Assembly (NCBI GenBank): GCA_052389915.1
Contig: JBQTHL010000022.1
Coordinates: 1-64,000 of the forward strand
DNA length: 64,000 nt
Source of the DNA: Panacagrimonas sp052389915
Lineage (GTDB): Bacteria > Pseudomonadota > Gammaproteobacteria > Nevskiales > Nevskiaceae
Direction: 5' to 3'
The position numbers and the translations under genes were made by a program. Under the pieces are notes generated by a model. That model was not told where the DNA came from and ran no database searches. It worked only from the letters and a program-made list of their open reading frames with translations. Of this stretch, positions 17,230 to 26,396 are shown piece after piece; position 1 is the first letter of the stretch; every line of letters begins with the position of its first letter.

Positions 17230-18426
17230 TCAAATGCAGCCCCGGCTTCGCAGTTCATCGAGGCGCTCGGACGACAGCCCCAGCAGCTCGCCGAAGACCT
17301 CCGCGTTGTGCTGACCCGGCGTGTGCGGGGCCAGCGTACGCACCTTGCCGGGGCTCGCAGACAGCTTCGGAAACACGTTCTGCATCGGCAGCTTTCCCCA
17401 GCGCGGGTGTTCGACTTCGACGATGGACTCGCGCGATTTGAAATGCGGATCGGCGAGCATTTCCGGCGCTCGGTACATGCGGCCGGCGGGGATCGCGTGC
17501 TGCACCATCAGCGCTTCCACTCCGGCGACCGTGTGCTGCGTCGTCCACGCCTCGATGCGCCGGTCGAGTTCGACCTGGTTGCGGCCGCGCGAGATGTGAT
17601 CGATGTAGCGCGCGTCCCGCACGAGCGCGGGCTCGCCCATCGCCTCGCACAGACGCGCGAAGATGCCGTCCTGGTTGGCGCCGATCAGGATCTCGCCGTC
17701 ACTGCAACGATAGACGTTGGACGGCGCAATACCCGGCAGGAAAGAACCGGAACGCTCGCGGATGAAGCCGGTCATCGCGTAGTCGGGAACCAGGCTTTCC
17801 ATCACTTGCAACACGGATTCATAGAGCGATGAATCCACCACCTGCCCGAGCCCGGTTACGTGGCGGTGTTGCAGCGCCGCGAGCGTGCCCAGGCAGCCGT
17901 AGGTCGCCGCCAGCGAATCGCCGATCGACACACCCATGCGCGAGGGCGCTCGATCCGGATCGCCGACGAGGTAGCGCCAGCCGCCCATGGCCTCGCCGAT
18001 ACCGCCGAAACCGGTGCGATCCGCATACGGCCCGGTCTGGCCGTAGCCCGACATGCGCGTGACGATCAGGCGCGGGTTGAGCGCGTGCAATTGCGCGGGC
18101 GCGAGATTCCATTTCTCCAGGGTGCCGGGCCGGAAGTTCTCGATCAGGACGTCGGCCTTCGTCACCAGCGCACGCACCAGTTCGCGTCCTGCTTCCTTGC
18201 GCAGATCGATCGACACCGATTTCTTGTTGCGCGCGATGACTTCCCACCACAGGCCGTGGCCGCCGTGACCCCATTCGCGCATCGGGTCGCCCTTGCCGGG
18301 AGGTTCGATCTTGATGACTTCGGCACCCATGTCGCCGAGCAACTGACCGCAGAAAGGGCCAGCGATGAGCTGTCCCATCTCGATCACGCGCAGGCCCTTG
18401 AGCGGGCCGGTGTTGTCGGTCGTCAT
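17230..18426 (-). CDS. Family III CoA transferase (CaiB/BaiF type)
   Basis: 398 residues with the N-terminal LKGLRVIEMGQLIAGPFCGQ and GAEVIKIEPPGKGDP, then ENFRPGTLEKW and SGYGQTGPYADRTGFG, all standard for formyl-CoA/carnitine-CoA transferase relatives. It moves CoA between acyl groups without ATP. ATG at 18426 overlaps the stop of the lyase gene (ATGA). A second family III member is at 56837. Its operon with an HMG-CoA-lyase-type enzyme suggests activation of a branched or carboxylated acid; the substrate is unknown. Confidence 0.9.
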   Translation of the reverse strand: MTTDNTGPLKGLRVIEMGQLIAGPFCGQLLGDMGAEVIKIEPPGKGDPMREWGHGGHGLWWEVIARNKKSVSIDLRKEAGRELVRALVTKADVLIENFRPGTLEKWNLAPAQLHALNPRLIVTRMSGYGQTGPYADRTGFGGIGEAMGGWRYLVGDPDRAPSRMGVSIGDSLAATYGCLGTLAALQHRHVTGLGQVVDSSLYESVLQVMESLVPDYAMTGFIRERSGSFLPGIAPSNVYRCSDGEILIGANQDGIFARLCEAMGEPALVRDARYIDHISRGRNQVELDRRIEAWTTQHTVAGVEALMVQHAIPAGRMYRAPEMLADPHFKSRESIVEVEHPRWGKLPMQNVFPKLSASPGKVRTLAPHTPGQHNAEVFGELLGLSSERLDELRSRGCI

Positions 18427-19331
18427 GCCGGCGCGACCGGAAAATTGCCGGCGCGGCCGAGCATGCCGGGCAAGGTCTTGCCCATCACGCCGCCGAGCCA
18501 GCGCGAAGTCTCGATCAGCGCTTCGAGAGTCAGACCGGTCGTGATGCCGGAGTTTTCCAGCAGATACACCACGTCCTCGGTGGGCACGTTGCCGGTAGCG
18601 CCGGGTGCAAAGGGGCATCCGCCGAGTCCGCCGATGGAACCATCAACGATGCTCGCGCCAGCCTGGATCGCGGCCCAGACATTGGCCAGGCCCGTGTTGC
18701 GCGTGTTGTGGAAGTGCACGCGCAGCGGCAGCGGATGAATGGCCTCGCGCACCCGCGCCACCAGTTCGCCGACGGGGCCGGGTGCGGCCGCGCCGATCGT
18801 ATCCGCCAGCGAGATTTCCAGCGGTCCGGCTTCTGCCGCGGCCTTGGCCATGTCGATCACGCGCTGCGGATCGACTCTGCCTTCGAAAGGACAACCGAAC
18901 GCAACCGAGATCGTGATTTGCGCACGCCGTCCTTCGACCTTCGCCAGCTTCACGATCTCGCGCGATATTCGCAGCGACTCGGCCGCGGTCTGCCCCTGGT
19001 TGCGCGTGCCGAAACTGTCGGTGGCCATGCAGGCCGCGCCTAGTTCCTGCACCGTTGTCGCCAGCGCGCGCAGGGCCCCGCGCTTGTTGAGCACGAGGCC
19101 AATATACGTGACGCCGTCCACCGGCTTGAGCGCGGCGATCACGGCCTCGGCATCCGCCATCTGCGGCACGCGTTCGGGATGCACGAAGCTCGCGACCTCG
19201 ATGCGCCGCACACCCGCAGCAATCGCTCGTTCGATCAGTTCGACCTTGTGCGCGGTGGAAACGAGTTTCGATTCGTTCTGCAGGCCGTCGCGCGGACCGA
19301 CTTCGACGAACTCGATGCGGGTGATGTTCAT
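18423..19331 (-). CDS. Hydroxymethylglutaryl-CoA lyase family protein
   Basis: 302 residues, a TIM barrel of the DRE/HMGL group: FVEVGPRDGLQNE at the N-terminus carries the substrate and metal-binding Arg-Asp, and GGLGGCPFAPGATGNVPTED holds the catalytic Cys loop (GGCP). HMG-CoA lyase splits 3-hydroxy-3-methylglutaryl-CoA into acetyl-CoA and acetoacetate at the end of leucine or isoprenoid-type breakdown. Other members cleave related hydroxyacyl-CoAs. It is the first gene of the minus operon and is divergent from a Rieske oxygenase. Confidence 0.88.
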   Translation of the reverse strand: MNITRIEFVEVGPRDGLQNESKLVSTAHKVELIERAIAAGVRRIEVASFVHPERVPQMADAEAVIAALKPVDGVTYIGLVLNKRGALRALATTVQELGAACMATDSFGTRNQGQTAAESLRISREIVKLAKVEGRRAQITISVAFGCPFEGRVDPQRVIDMAKAAAEAGPLEISLADTIGAAAPGPVGELVARVREAIHPLPLRVHFHNTRNTGLANVWAAIQAGASIVDGSIGGLGGCPFAPGATGNVPTEDVVYLLENSGITTGLTLEALIETSRWLGGVMGKTLPGMLGRAGNFPVAPA

Positions 19332-19599
19332 CGGCCTGCAGTGAGCGCGATCTTTTCCGGCACGTGACCCTGTGTCCCGACATTCGACATCTGCATTCTC
19401 CTGTGTTCGTTCTGAGGCCCTGCCTGCGACCGTGGAATCGTTCAGTACCCGGCGCCTTCACGGCTAAAATAACGATGCCATGAACTTTCTTGACACCCAT
19501 ATTAATAACTTCTAGCCTGCGATCAAAGAAGGCAGAGCGTTCGAAGTATCGAGGCTGCCGGCGGGTCCCTCGCGGGGCCGCCGCCTCAAGAGGAGCATC
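19332..19599. promoter_or_regulatory. Divergent promoter region with weak TTGACA-type operator
   Basis: The 268-bp gap separates the lyase operon from the Rieske pair. TTGACACCCATATTAA at 19490-19505 matches 12 of 16 positions of the site at 34186, which also precedes a Rieske pair. Read as a plus-strand -35 (TTGACA) it has a poor -10 (TAGCCT) 17 nt on. No gene is supported here. Confidence 0.4.
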
Positions 19600-20892
19600 A
19601 TGGCCTGGAGCCAAGCCTACACATCGCGATACCTCAGCGTGGACCCGGTACGCCGGCGCTTCCGCGTGAGTCGCGGCGCGTTCTCCGACCCCGAGGTTTT
19701 TCGCCTGGAGAAGGAACGCATTCTCTACCGCTCCTGGCAGTACCTTGGCCATGAATCCGAGATCCGCGCTCCGGGAGATTTCGTCTCGCGCCAGATCCTC
19801 GACAAGAACCTGATCTTCGTTCGCGACCGCGAGCGCATCGTGCGCGCGCTGCTGAACACCTGCACGCATCGCGGCGCGATGCTGTGCCGCGAGAAATCCG
19901 GCAACCGCAAGAACTTCACGTGCCCGTACCACGGCTGGACCTTCCGCAACTCGGGCGAACTACAGACTCGCAACGCCGATTTTGGCTACCCGGACAACTT
20001 CAACGATGACGGGCTATACAACCTGCACGCGGTGCCGAGACTGGAGCAGCGCAGCGGATTCTGGTTCGTAAATTTCGACAAGAATGCGCAATCGCTGAAT
20101 ACCTTTCTCGGCGACGCGGGCGATCGCATCGACATGATGGCGCAGCACTCTGCGGCGGGGCTGGAAGTGATTCAGGGCTGCCACGAGTACCACATCCGCG
20201 CGAACTACAAGCTGATGTGCGAGAACAGCTACGACGGCTATCACCTGGAGCCGACGCATCGCAGCTATTTCGAATACCAGAAGTCGCAGATGCGCGGCCT
20301 GGAATTCCGCAAACCGGGTGGGCGTTGCGTCTCGCTCACGAACGGTCACGCCACGGTGGAAACCGATGTGCAGGCCGGCCGCCCCATCGCGCAATGGCTG
20401 CCGGTCTGGGGGCTCGAAGCCAAGGTGCTGATCGACGAACGCAAGGTCGAGCTGGTGAATCGTGTCGGCGCCGAGCGCGCCGCGGCCATCGCGGACAACC
20501 ACCGTCTGATGGTGATCTTCCCCAACACGGTGATGAACGATCAGCAGTCGATCCAGATTCGCAGCGTGCTGCCGCTGGCGCACAACGAGATGCTGGTTCG
20601 CGCCTGGCTGCTGGGTCCCTTCGACGAAGCGCCCGCGCTGCGCAAGATCCGGCTCGATGCCGCGCTGTCCTTCCTTGGGCCCGGCGGTTTCGCGACGCCG
20701 GACGACATCGAGATGCTGGAGTTGTGTCAGCGTGGCTACGAGACCGGCGGGGTGGAGTGGAACGATCTATCCAAAGGCTTCCGGCCGGAGGAGAACACGA
20801 CGCGCGATGTGGACGAGTGGAACAATGAGTTGCAACTCCGCGCGTACTGGACCGAGTACGACCGCCTGATGACCTCGGAGCCGCGCGCATGA
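19600..20892 (+). CDS. Rieske aromatic ring-hydroxylating oxygenase, alpha subunit (system A)
   Basis: 430 residues. The Rieske 2Fe-2S site is Cys88-x-His90...Cys108-x2-His111 (CTHRG and CPYHGW). The mononuclear iron ligands are His215 and His220 with the bridging Asp212 (NSYDGYHLEPTH), and a C-terminal Asp in ATPDDIEM near 368. This is the naphthalene/biphenyl dioxygenase type of large subunit, which adds O2 to an aromatic ring using electrons from a ferredoxin. AAGAGGAGC precedes the ATG. The beta subunit overlaps by 4 nt. No ferredoxin is adjacent; the one at 51713 is a candidate donor. Confidence 0.93.
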   Translation: MAWSQAYTSRYLSVDPVRRRFRVSRGAFSDPEVFRLEKERILYRSWQYLGHESEIRAPGDFVSRQILDKNLIFVRDRERIVRALLNTCTHRGAMLCREKSGNRKNFTCPYHGWTFRNSGELQTRNADFGYPDNFNDDGLYNLHAVPRLEQRSGFWFVNFDKNAQSLNTFLGDAGDRIDMMAQHSAAGLEVIQGCHEYHIRANYKLMCENSYDGYHLEPTHRSYFEYQKSQMRGLEFRKPGGRCVSLTNGHATVETDVQAGRPIAQWLPVWGLEAKVLIDERKVELVNRVGAERAAAIADNHRLMVIFPNTVMNDQQSIQIRSVLPLAHNEMLVRAWLLGPFDEAPALRKIRLDAALSFLGPGGFATPDDIEMLELCQRGYETGGVEWNDLSKGFRPEENTTRDVDEWNNELQLRAYWTEYDRLMTSEPRA

Positions 20893-21395
20893 TCGCGTCG
20901 CACGAAGTCCTTCGCCAGGTCGAGCAGTTCGCCTACCACGAGGCCGCGCTGCTGGACGACTGGAAGACGACCGAGTGGCTGGGCCTCTTCACCGAGGACT
21001 GCTGCTACGAGGTCACGCCGCTGGGCGAGGCGGATCCCGCCAACCTCTCGCCGGCCTCGGTGTATTTCCTGATTGCCGACAACCGCGAGCGTCTGAGCGC
21101 GCGTGTGACGCGCATGGACAGCCCGGCGGCGCACGTCGAGTACCCGCGCTCGCGCACGCGGCACCTGTACACGAACGTCCGCGTGATCGAGGACGACGGC
21201 AGGAAACTTACGGCCTGGCTGAACTTCCACACCTTCCGCAATCGCAACCGAATGACCTTCAGCTACATGGGCTGCGCGCGTTACGAGTTGCAGCGCAGCG
21301 ACGCGAATCCATACGGCCTGCAGATCGTCGCCAAGCGCGTGATGCTCGACATGGACGCGCTGATTCCGCAGGGCAAGGTTTCGATCTTCCTGTGA
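20889..21395 (+). CDS. Ring-hydroxylating oxygenase, beta subunit (system A)
   Basis: 168 residues, the normal size for the small subunit. It begins with helical VLRQVEQFAYHEAALLDDWK followed by LFTEDCCYEV, then PRSRTRHLYTNVRV and NFHTFRNRNRMTF, as in the NTF2-like beta subunits of aromatic dioxygenases. The start overlaps the alpha stop (ATGA). It is structural and gives the alpha3-beta3 assembly. The closest copy in this window is the beta subunit at 35585. Confidence 0.92.
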   Translation: MIASHEVLRQVEQFAYHEAALLDDWKTTEWLGLFTEDCCYEVTPLGEADPANLSPASVYFLIADNRERLSARVTRMDSPAAHVEYPRSRTRHLYTNVRVIEDDGRKLTAWLNFHTFRNRNRMTFSYMGCARYELQRSDANPYGLQIVAKRVMLDMDALIPQGKVSIFL

Positions 21396-21421
21396 ACGTG
21401 TCCACTCAATCCACCCAACGG

Positions 21422-21534
21422 CGTCATTCCTTTAATCGGAATGACTCCCGCGAAGGCGGGAATCCAGTCCCTCAGATCGAGCAGATGTTCGGGCTGCGAG
21501 CGACAACTGGATGCCCGCCTTCGCGGGCATGACG
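21422..21534. repeat. Inverted-repeat intergenic element, copy 2 of 4
   Basis: The element opens with cgtcattcc, contains cccgcgaaggcgggaatcca and closes with gcccgccttcgcgggcatga cg in inverse orientation. It fills the gap between the beta subunit and the P450 gene and codes for nothing. Confidence 0.75.
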
Positions 21535-21565
21535 ATGTTTTATATCTGATCCAACGGCCCCGCCC

Positions 21566-22807
21566 ATGACCACGAATGATCTCGACCTCTTCCTCGGCGA
21601 CCCTCGCAATCTCGACGATCGCGTGTTCTTCCCGGCGGTCGATCGCATCCGCGAAGAAGATCCGGTGTTCTTCAGCCCCTCGCAGCAGGTCTGGTTTCTG
21701 ACGCGGCACGAGGACGTGATCAACGCATTCAGCGACACGCGCTGGTCGGAGAAGCGCCTGCACGGCAGTCAGTTCACCTCGATTCCCGAGGCCGAGCGGC
21801 CGACGGTCATTCCGAACCTGCTGCGCTACATCCCGGACTGGGTCAACAACATCGACAGCCCGCAGCACGACCGCGTGCGCCGCCTGCTGCTCAAGGGATT
21901 CACGCGCAAGGTCGTGGAAAGTGTGCGCCCGGACATCGAGAAGTTTTCCAACGAACTGATCGACCGCGCGCTGGAAAAGCGCGAACTCGATTTCGTCGAC
22001 GAGATCGCCTTCCCGCTGCCCGCGCAGGTCATCATGAAGCTGCTCGGCGTGCCGGTGGAGCACATCGGCAAGATGCGCCCCTGGGCCAATGTCGTGACCG
22101 CGGCGATTGCGGGCGTGCAACCGCCGCGCGAGTTGGTGATCGCTGCCGACCGCGCGTTCCAGGAGATGAACGACATCTTCATGGTCGAGATCGAGAAGCG
22201 GAAGACCGCGCCGGGCAACGATCTGATCAGCGCACTCACCCAGGCGCGCGAGGACAACGGCGATGCGCTGACCCTCGAGGAACTGCTGGGCATCCTGCAA
22301 CTCGTCATCATCGCGGGCCACGATTCCACCGCGAACTCCATCGGCCTGGGTCTGCTTGCGATGCTGCAGCATCCGGAGCAGATGCAGGCGTACAAGGACG
22401 GCAAGGTCGAAGGCATGAACTCGATGGCGGAGTTGCTGCGCCATGTGAACGTCTCGGCGATGCAGCCGCGTGTGGCGCACGTGGACATGGAGTGGCGCGG
22501 CAAGCAGATCAAGGCGGGCAGCTACGCGTTCGTGATGATCGCTGCGGCCAACCGCGATCCGCGCGTGTTCGACAACCCGACAGTCATGAATTTTTCGCGG
22601 CCGAACATCGATCGCGTCGCCGTGTTCGGGCCGGGCCTTCATCACTGCGTTGGCCATCAGCTTGCGAAGGTCGAGCTGGATGCGCTGTTCCGCCGCCTGT
22701 TGAGCCGCACGTCGAAGATCGAGGCAGATACCTCGAACCTCCGCTTCCAGCCCAACCCGGTGTTCCGCGGGCTGGAGTCGCTGCCGGTGCGTCTCACCCC
22801 GGCCTGA
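21566..22807 (+). CDS. Cytochrome P450
   Basis: 413 residues, soluble bacterial class. The I-helix oxygen-activation motif is AGHDST (residues 250-255) and the haem loop is FGPGLHHCVG with Cys361 as thiolate ligand. The ExxR region is less clear by eye. It would hydroxylate a hydrophobic compound with electrons from a ferredoxin system. It is 1 nt from the next FAD oxidoreductase, so the two are probably translated together. No dedicated redox partner is adjacent. Confidence 0.93.
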   Translation: MTTNDLDLFLGDPRNLDDRVFFPAVDRIREEDPVFFSPSQQVWFLTRHEDVINAFSDTRWSEKRLHGSQFTSIPEAERPTVIPNLLRYIPDWVNNIDSPQHDRVRRLLLKGFTRKVVESVRPDIEKFSNELIDRALEKRELDFVDEIAFPLPAQVIMKLLGVPVEHIGKMRPWANVVTAAIAGVQPPRELVIAADRAFQEMNDIFMVEIEKRKTAPGNDLISALTQAREDNGDALTLEELLGILQLVIIAGHDSTANSIGLGLLAMLQHPEQMQAYKDGKVEGMNSMAELLRHVNVSAMQPRVAHVDMEWRGKQIKAGSYAFVMIAAANRDPRVFDNPTVMNFSRPNIDRVAVFGPGLHHCVGHQLAKVELDALFRRLLSRTSKIEADTSNLRFQPNPVFRGLESLPVRLTPA

Positions 22808-22808
22808 G

Positions 22809-24134
22809 ATGAGCACGCTCGCCGGCAAGACTGTCGCCGTAGTGGGTGCCGGCCCCTCGGGGCTGGCGGCGGCTTATCGCCTACAGCAGCTCGGCGCGAA
22901 GGTCACGGTGTACGAGCGCAACGACTACGTCGGCGGGCGCACGCGCTCGGTGCGCAAGAACGGATTCGTGTTCGATGTCGGCGCGCTGGTGATGCTGCCG
23001 ACCTACAAGAATGTCTACGGGCTGATCCGCGAGCTGGGTATCGAATCGCACGTCCACGAGACCAAACCCAAACTCGCGATCGTCCGCGACGGCAAGCGGC
23101 ACAGCTTCGACTACGCGCATCCGATCCGTTCCGCGCTCGGTATCGGCCTGTTGTCCTGGGCTGACAAGCTGCGCATGCTCAAGCTGCTGCCGCTGATGGT
23201 TCGCCACTGGGGACGCTTCCACTATCGCAGCATGGGCGACGTGGCGATCTGGGACGACATTAGTACGCGCGACTGGGTCCTGAAGCATCTCAGCGAGAGC
23301 ATCGAGGACTATGTCGCCAATCCCTTCATCCGCATCAACTCGCTGACCGATACGCGCAGCGCGCCGGTGGGCGAGTGGTTCTGGCAACTCTGGGCCTACA
23401 ACTCGCCGCACATTTTCCAGCTCGATCGCGGCATGGTGTTCTACGCCGAGTCGCTCGCTCGCGACCTCGACGTGCGGCTTAACACGTCGGTGACGCGCGT
23501 CACGATGAACGCAAACCGGGCGCAGGTCAGCACGGCCGAAGGCGAGCAGAGCTTCGACGCCTGCGTCGTCGCCGTGCCGCCGAACTTCGCGCACCAGATC
23601 GCGCCCATGCTCACGCCGCAGCAGGAGCGCTATTTCGGAGGCGTGGAGCCCGTGCGTATGATCACCTTGCACCTGGGTCTGAACTACGTGCCGGATGTAC
23701 CGGACTCCATCGTGATGTTCCCCGAGAAAGAGAGCGCGGAGCTGATCGACATTCTGTTCGATCACAACAAGGGGCCGGGTCGCGCGCCGAAAGGAAAGGG
23801 CGCCATCGCCATCCAGTCATCGCTGCAATGGTCCGAGGCGCACGAGAACTCCAGCGACGAGGAGATCGTCGCGGAGTTGAGCCACATCGCCGAACCCTTC
23901 ATCGGCCCGCTGAAGGGTCGCGTGGAAGTGGCGCATGTGAACCGCTGGGATTACGTCTGCGCCAAAACCTTTCCGGGTTACTACTCGCAGCTTCGCGACT
24001 TCGTCGATGCGCGGCCGATGAATACGCCGCTGTATTTCGTCGGCGATTACTACTCCGGCGGTATCGAGGGCGCCACCTTGAGCGGACTGGATGCCAGCCG
24101 CGACGTGGCGCGCTTCCTCGGCGCCACGGACTGA
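22809..24134 (+). CDS. NAD(P)/FAD-dependent oxidoreductase, amine-oxidase-like (copy 3 of 5)
   Basis: 441 residues: VAVVGAGPSGLAAAYRLQQLG, YVGGRTRSV, the family signature FDHNKGPGRAPKGKGA and a C-terminal GDYYSGGIEGATLSG FAD loop. It starts one base after the P450 stop and is followed after 10 nt by a solitary Rieske alpha gene, so it is enclosed by two oxygenases. Desaturation or oxidation of a hydroxylated intermediate is an inference. Same size as copy 5 (441 residues). Confidence 0.85.
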   Translation: MSTLAGKTVAVVGAGPSGLAAAYRLQQLGAKVTVYERNDYVGGRTRSVRKNGFVFDVGALVMLPTYKNVYGLIRELGIESHVHETKPKLAIVRDGKRHSFDYAHPIRSALGIGLLSWADKLRMLKLLPLMVRHWGRFHYRSMGDVAIWDDISTRDWVLKHLSESIEDYVANPFIRINSLTDTRSAPVGEWFWQLWAYNSPHIFQLDRGMVFYAESLARDLDVRLNTSVTRVTMNANRAQVSTAEGEQSFDACVVAVPPNFAHQIAPMLTPQQERYFGGVEPVRMITLHLGLNYVPDVPDSIVMFPEKESAELIDILFDHNKGPGRAPKGKGAIAIQSSLQWSEAHENSSDEEIVAELSHIAEPFIGPLKGRVEVAHVNRWDYVCAKTFPGYYSQLRDFVDARPMNTPLYFVGDYYSGGIEGATLSGLDASRDVARFLGATD

Positions 24135-24144
24135 GTCGCTCGCG

Positions 24145-25377
24145 ATGACTCCCGAACGCATCGAACAGATCAAGCGCGCGTTCGAGTCGGAGTTCGCGCG
24201 CGCCGAGCATGGCGAGCATCCGGCGGGATTTCCGCGGCTGCCGGAGTTGCCGGCTGCGCGCTATTTCGATGCGGATTTTTACGCGCTGGAGCAGCGAAGG
24301 CTCTGGCCAAGATCCTGGTTGCTCGCCGGCCACGTCGACGAACTGCCGGAAGCGGGGAGCTACAAGGCCTGGGATCGCGCTGGCTGGCCGGTATTGATTG
24401 TGCGCGGCAAGGACGGGCAGATCCGCGCGTTCTTCGATAGCTGTCAGCATCGCGGCGGCAGCCTGCTGAAAGCCTCATCCGGCTGCACCAAGGTGCTGAC
24501 CTGCAAGTTCCACGCGTGGACCTACGATCTGGAAGGCCGCTTGCTGTTCGTCCCGGAGGAGCACGAGTTCCCGGATCTGGACAAGAGCCGCCATGCGCTC
24601 AAGCCACTGCGCTGCGAACTATGGGGCAAGCTGATCTTCGTCAACCGCGATCTGTCGGCGCCGCCGCTGATGGAGTTCCTCGGCACGGCCGCCGAGCAGA
24701 TGGCGCACTACGACTTCGACCGGCGCCGTATCCACTCGATCATTCCCTACGATCTGCCCTGCAACTGGAAAGTCGTGATGGACGCCTTCCAGGAGTCCTA
24801 CCACGTCAACGGCACGCACCCTCAGACCGTCGCGCCCTTCCTCGATTCGCACGGCTCGGTGATCGAGATGTGGCGCAACGGGCATTCGCAACTGATCGTG
24901 CCCTGGCGGCGCGGCGACAGGGCGGGGCAGGAGTTCATTCTCGACGCCGGCAGCCACAGTGCCGACCCGCGCCACGAGATCACGCGTGCCGGCAACACCA
25001 GCTTCACGATCTATCCCAACATCATCGGCACGGCGGCCGAGTACCAGTTTCCGATTCTCGTGTTCTGGCCCGACGGCCCCAGCCGCACGCACGTGGACAT
25101 CATCATCACGGAGCCCGAGGGCCGCGCCGATCTGGATCCCGCGCAGGCCAATGCGATCGTCGAGCAGTTCAACGCCGTCATGGCCGAAGACATGGGTAAT
25201 GTCTCGGCGATCCAGCGCTCGGTGGAGTGCGGTGCGCTCAAGACCGTCCGCCTCGGTTACGCCGAACGCCGCATCTACCAGTTCCACGAGCAGCTCGACC
25301 GCGATCTCGGCGACGCCGTGCCGGTCGCGTTGCGCGTGCCCGATCTTCTTTCTGCCTTCATCGAAACGCCCACATGA
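24145..25377 (+). CDS. Rieske non-haem iron oxygenase alpha subunit without beta partner (system B)
   Basis: 410 residues. The Rieske site is Cys100-x-His102...Cys120-x2-His123 (CQHRGG, CKFHAW). The iron site is FQESYHVNGTH with His220 and His225. The position that bridges Rieske and iron centres is Glu217, where systems A and C have Asp; Glu at this position is known in carnitine and betaine type oxygenases (CntA, GbcA), which are alpha3 enzymes. No beta subunit follows, in agreement. The ATG at 24145 is preferred over an upstream in-frame ATG that lies inside the FAD gene. The next gene, a NahE-like aldolase, overlaps by 4 nt. Confidence 0.9.
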   Translation: MTPERIEQIKRAFESEFARAEHGEHPAGFPRLPELPAARYFDADFYALEQRRLWPRSWLLAGHVDELPEAGSYKAWDRAGWPVLIVRGKDGQIRAFFDSCQHRGGSLLKASSGCTKVLTCKFHAWTYDLEGRLLFVPEEHEFPDLDKSRHALKPLRCELWGKLIFVNRDLSAPPLMEFLGTAAEQMAHYDFDRRRIHSIIPYDLPCNWKVVMDAFQESYHVNGTHPQTVAPFLDSHGSVIEMWRNGHSQLIVPWRRGDRAGQEFILDAGSHSADPRHEITRAGNTSFTIYPNIIGTAAEYQFPILVFWPDGPSRTHVDIIITEPEGRADLDPAQANAIVEQFNAVMAEDMGNVSAIQRSVECGALKTVRLGYAERRIYQFHEQLDRDLGDAVPVALRVPDLLSAFIETPT

Positions 25378-26390
25378 GCAAACGACGCGACCGCCTCACC
25401 GCGCCGGACATCCGCGGTGCCTGGGCCATCATCCCTACACCTGCGAAGGACAACGCGAGCGATCCGACCGCAACCGATACCGTCGATCTGGACGAGACCG
25501 CACGCGCGGTCGAGGCGCTGATCGCCGCGGGTGTCGACGGCATTTTGAGCTTGGGCACGCTCGGCGAGTGCGCAACCCTGGAGTTGGAGGAGAAGCGCGC
25601 CTTCATGGCCACGCTGTGCGAGACGGCGCGCGGCCGCGTGCCGGTGTTCGGCGGCACCTCGTCGCTGAGCACGCGCGAAACGATTCGGCAGACCAGGGCA
25701 GCACTCGACATCGGTCTCGATGGAACGATGGTCGGGCCGCCGATGTGGAACAAGCCGGACCTGGGCACGGCCGTGCAGTTCTTCCGCGACCTGGCGGCCG
25801 AAGTGCCGCAGATGGCGATCTGCGCCTACGCCAATCCCTTCGTGTTCAAGTTCGATTTCCCGCCGCCGTTCTGGGCGCAGGTGTCGGAGATTCCGCAACT
25901 GGTCTGCGCCAAGACCGCGAGCGCTGGCACCTATCTGCGCGACCAGAAGGCATCCCGGGGCCACATCCGCCTGATGCCCATCGATGCCGAGTTCTACGCC
26001 GCCGCGCGACTCGATCCGGAAACGGCTGTCGCGTTCTGGTCCAGCAGCGCGTCATGCGGACCGGCGCCGGCCATCGCCTTGCGTGAGCTGGTGGCCGAGG
26101 CCAAGCGCACGGGCGACTGGTCGAAGGCGTTGGCACTGAGCGACAAGATGACCGCCGCGATCATGCCCACCATCGCCTACGGCAACTTCGACGAATTCCA
26201 GATGCACAACATCTCGTTGGAGAAGCTGCGCATGGACGTCGCCGGCTTCATGCGTGCGGGCCCGAACCGGCCGCCGCATCACGTCGTACCGGACCGCATC
26301 AAGGAACTCGGTCGGCTTGGCGGCGAGGCCTGGGCGGCGCTGCAGCGTGAGTACGCGCACTTCGCCGCCGGTGCCGTCAAAGCACCCTGA
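25374..26390 (+). CDS. Hydratase-aldolase of the NahE (trans-o-hydroxybenzylidenepyruvate) type, DHDPS superfamily
   Basis: 338 residues. The start overlaps the Rieske B stop (ATGA). GAWAIIPTP, GILSLGTLGECATLE, ANPFVFKFDFPPPFWAQ and the Schiff-base Lys180 in VCAKTAS match the layout of naphthalene-pathway NahE, including FWSSSASCGPAPAI near the C-terminus. NahE-type enzymes hydrate and cleave an aryl-vinyl-pyruvate to an aromatic aldehyde and pyruvate, after extradiol ring cleavage. An aldehyde dehydrogenase (31493) and an extradiol dioxygenase (36206) elsewhere in the window could complete that route. The family is clear; the actual ring system is unknown. Confidence 0.88.
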   Translation: MSKRRDRLTAPDIRGAWAIIPTPAKDNASDPTATDTVDLDETARAVEALIAAGVDGILSLGTLGECATLELEEKRAFMATLCETARGRVPVFGGTSSLSTRETIRQTRAALDIGLDGTMVGPPMWNKPDLGTAVQFFRDLAAEVPQMAICAYANPFVFKFDFPPPFWAQVSEIPQLVCAKTASAGTYLRDQKASRGHIRLMPIDAEFYAAARLDPETAVAFWSSSASCGPAPAIALRELVAEAKRTGDWSKALALSDKMTAAIMPTIAYGNFDEFQMHNISLEKLRMDVAGFMRAGPNRPPHHVVPDRIKELGRLGGEAWAALQREYAHFAAGAVKAP

Positions 26391-26396
26391 CACGAC

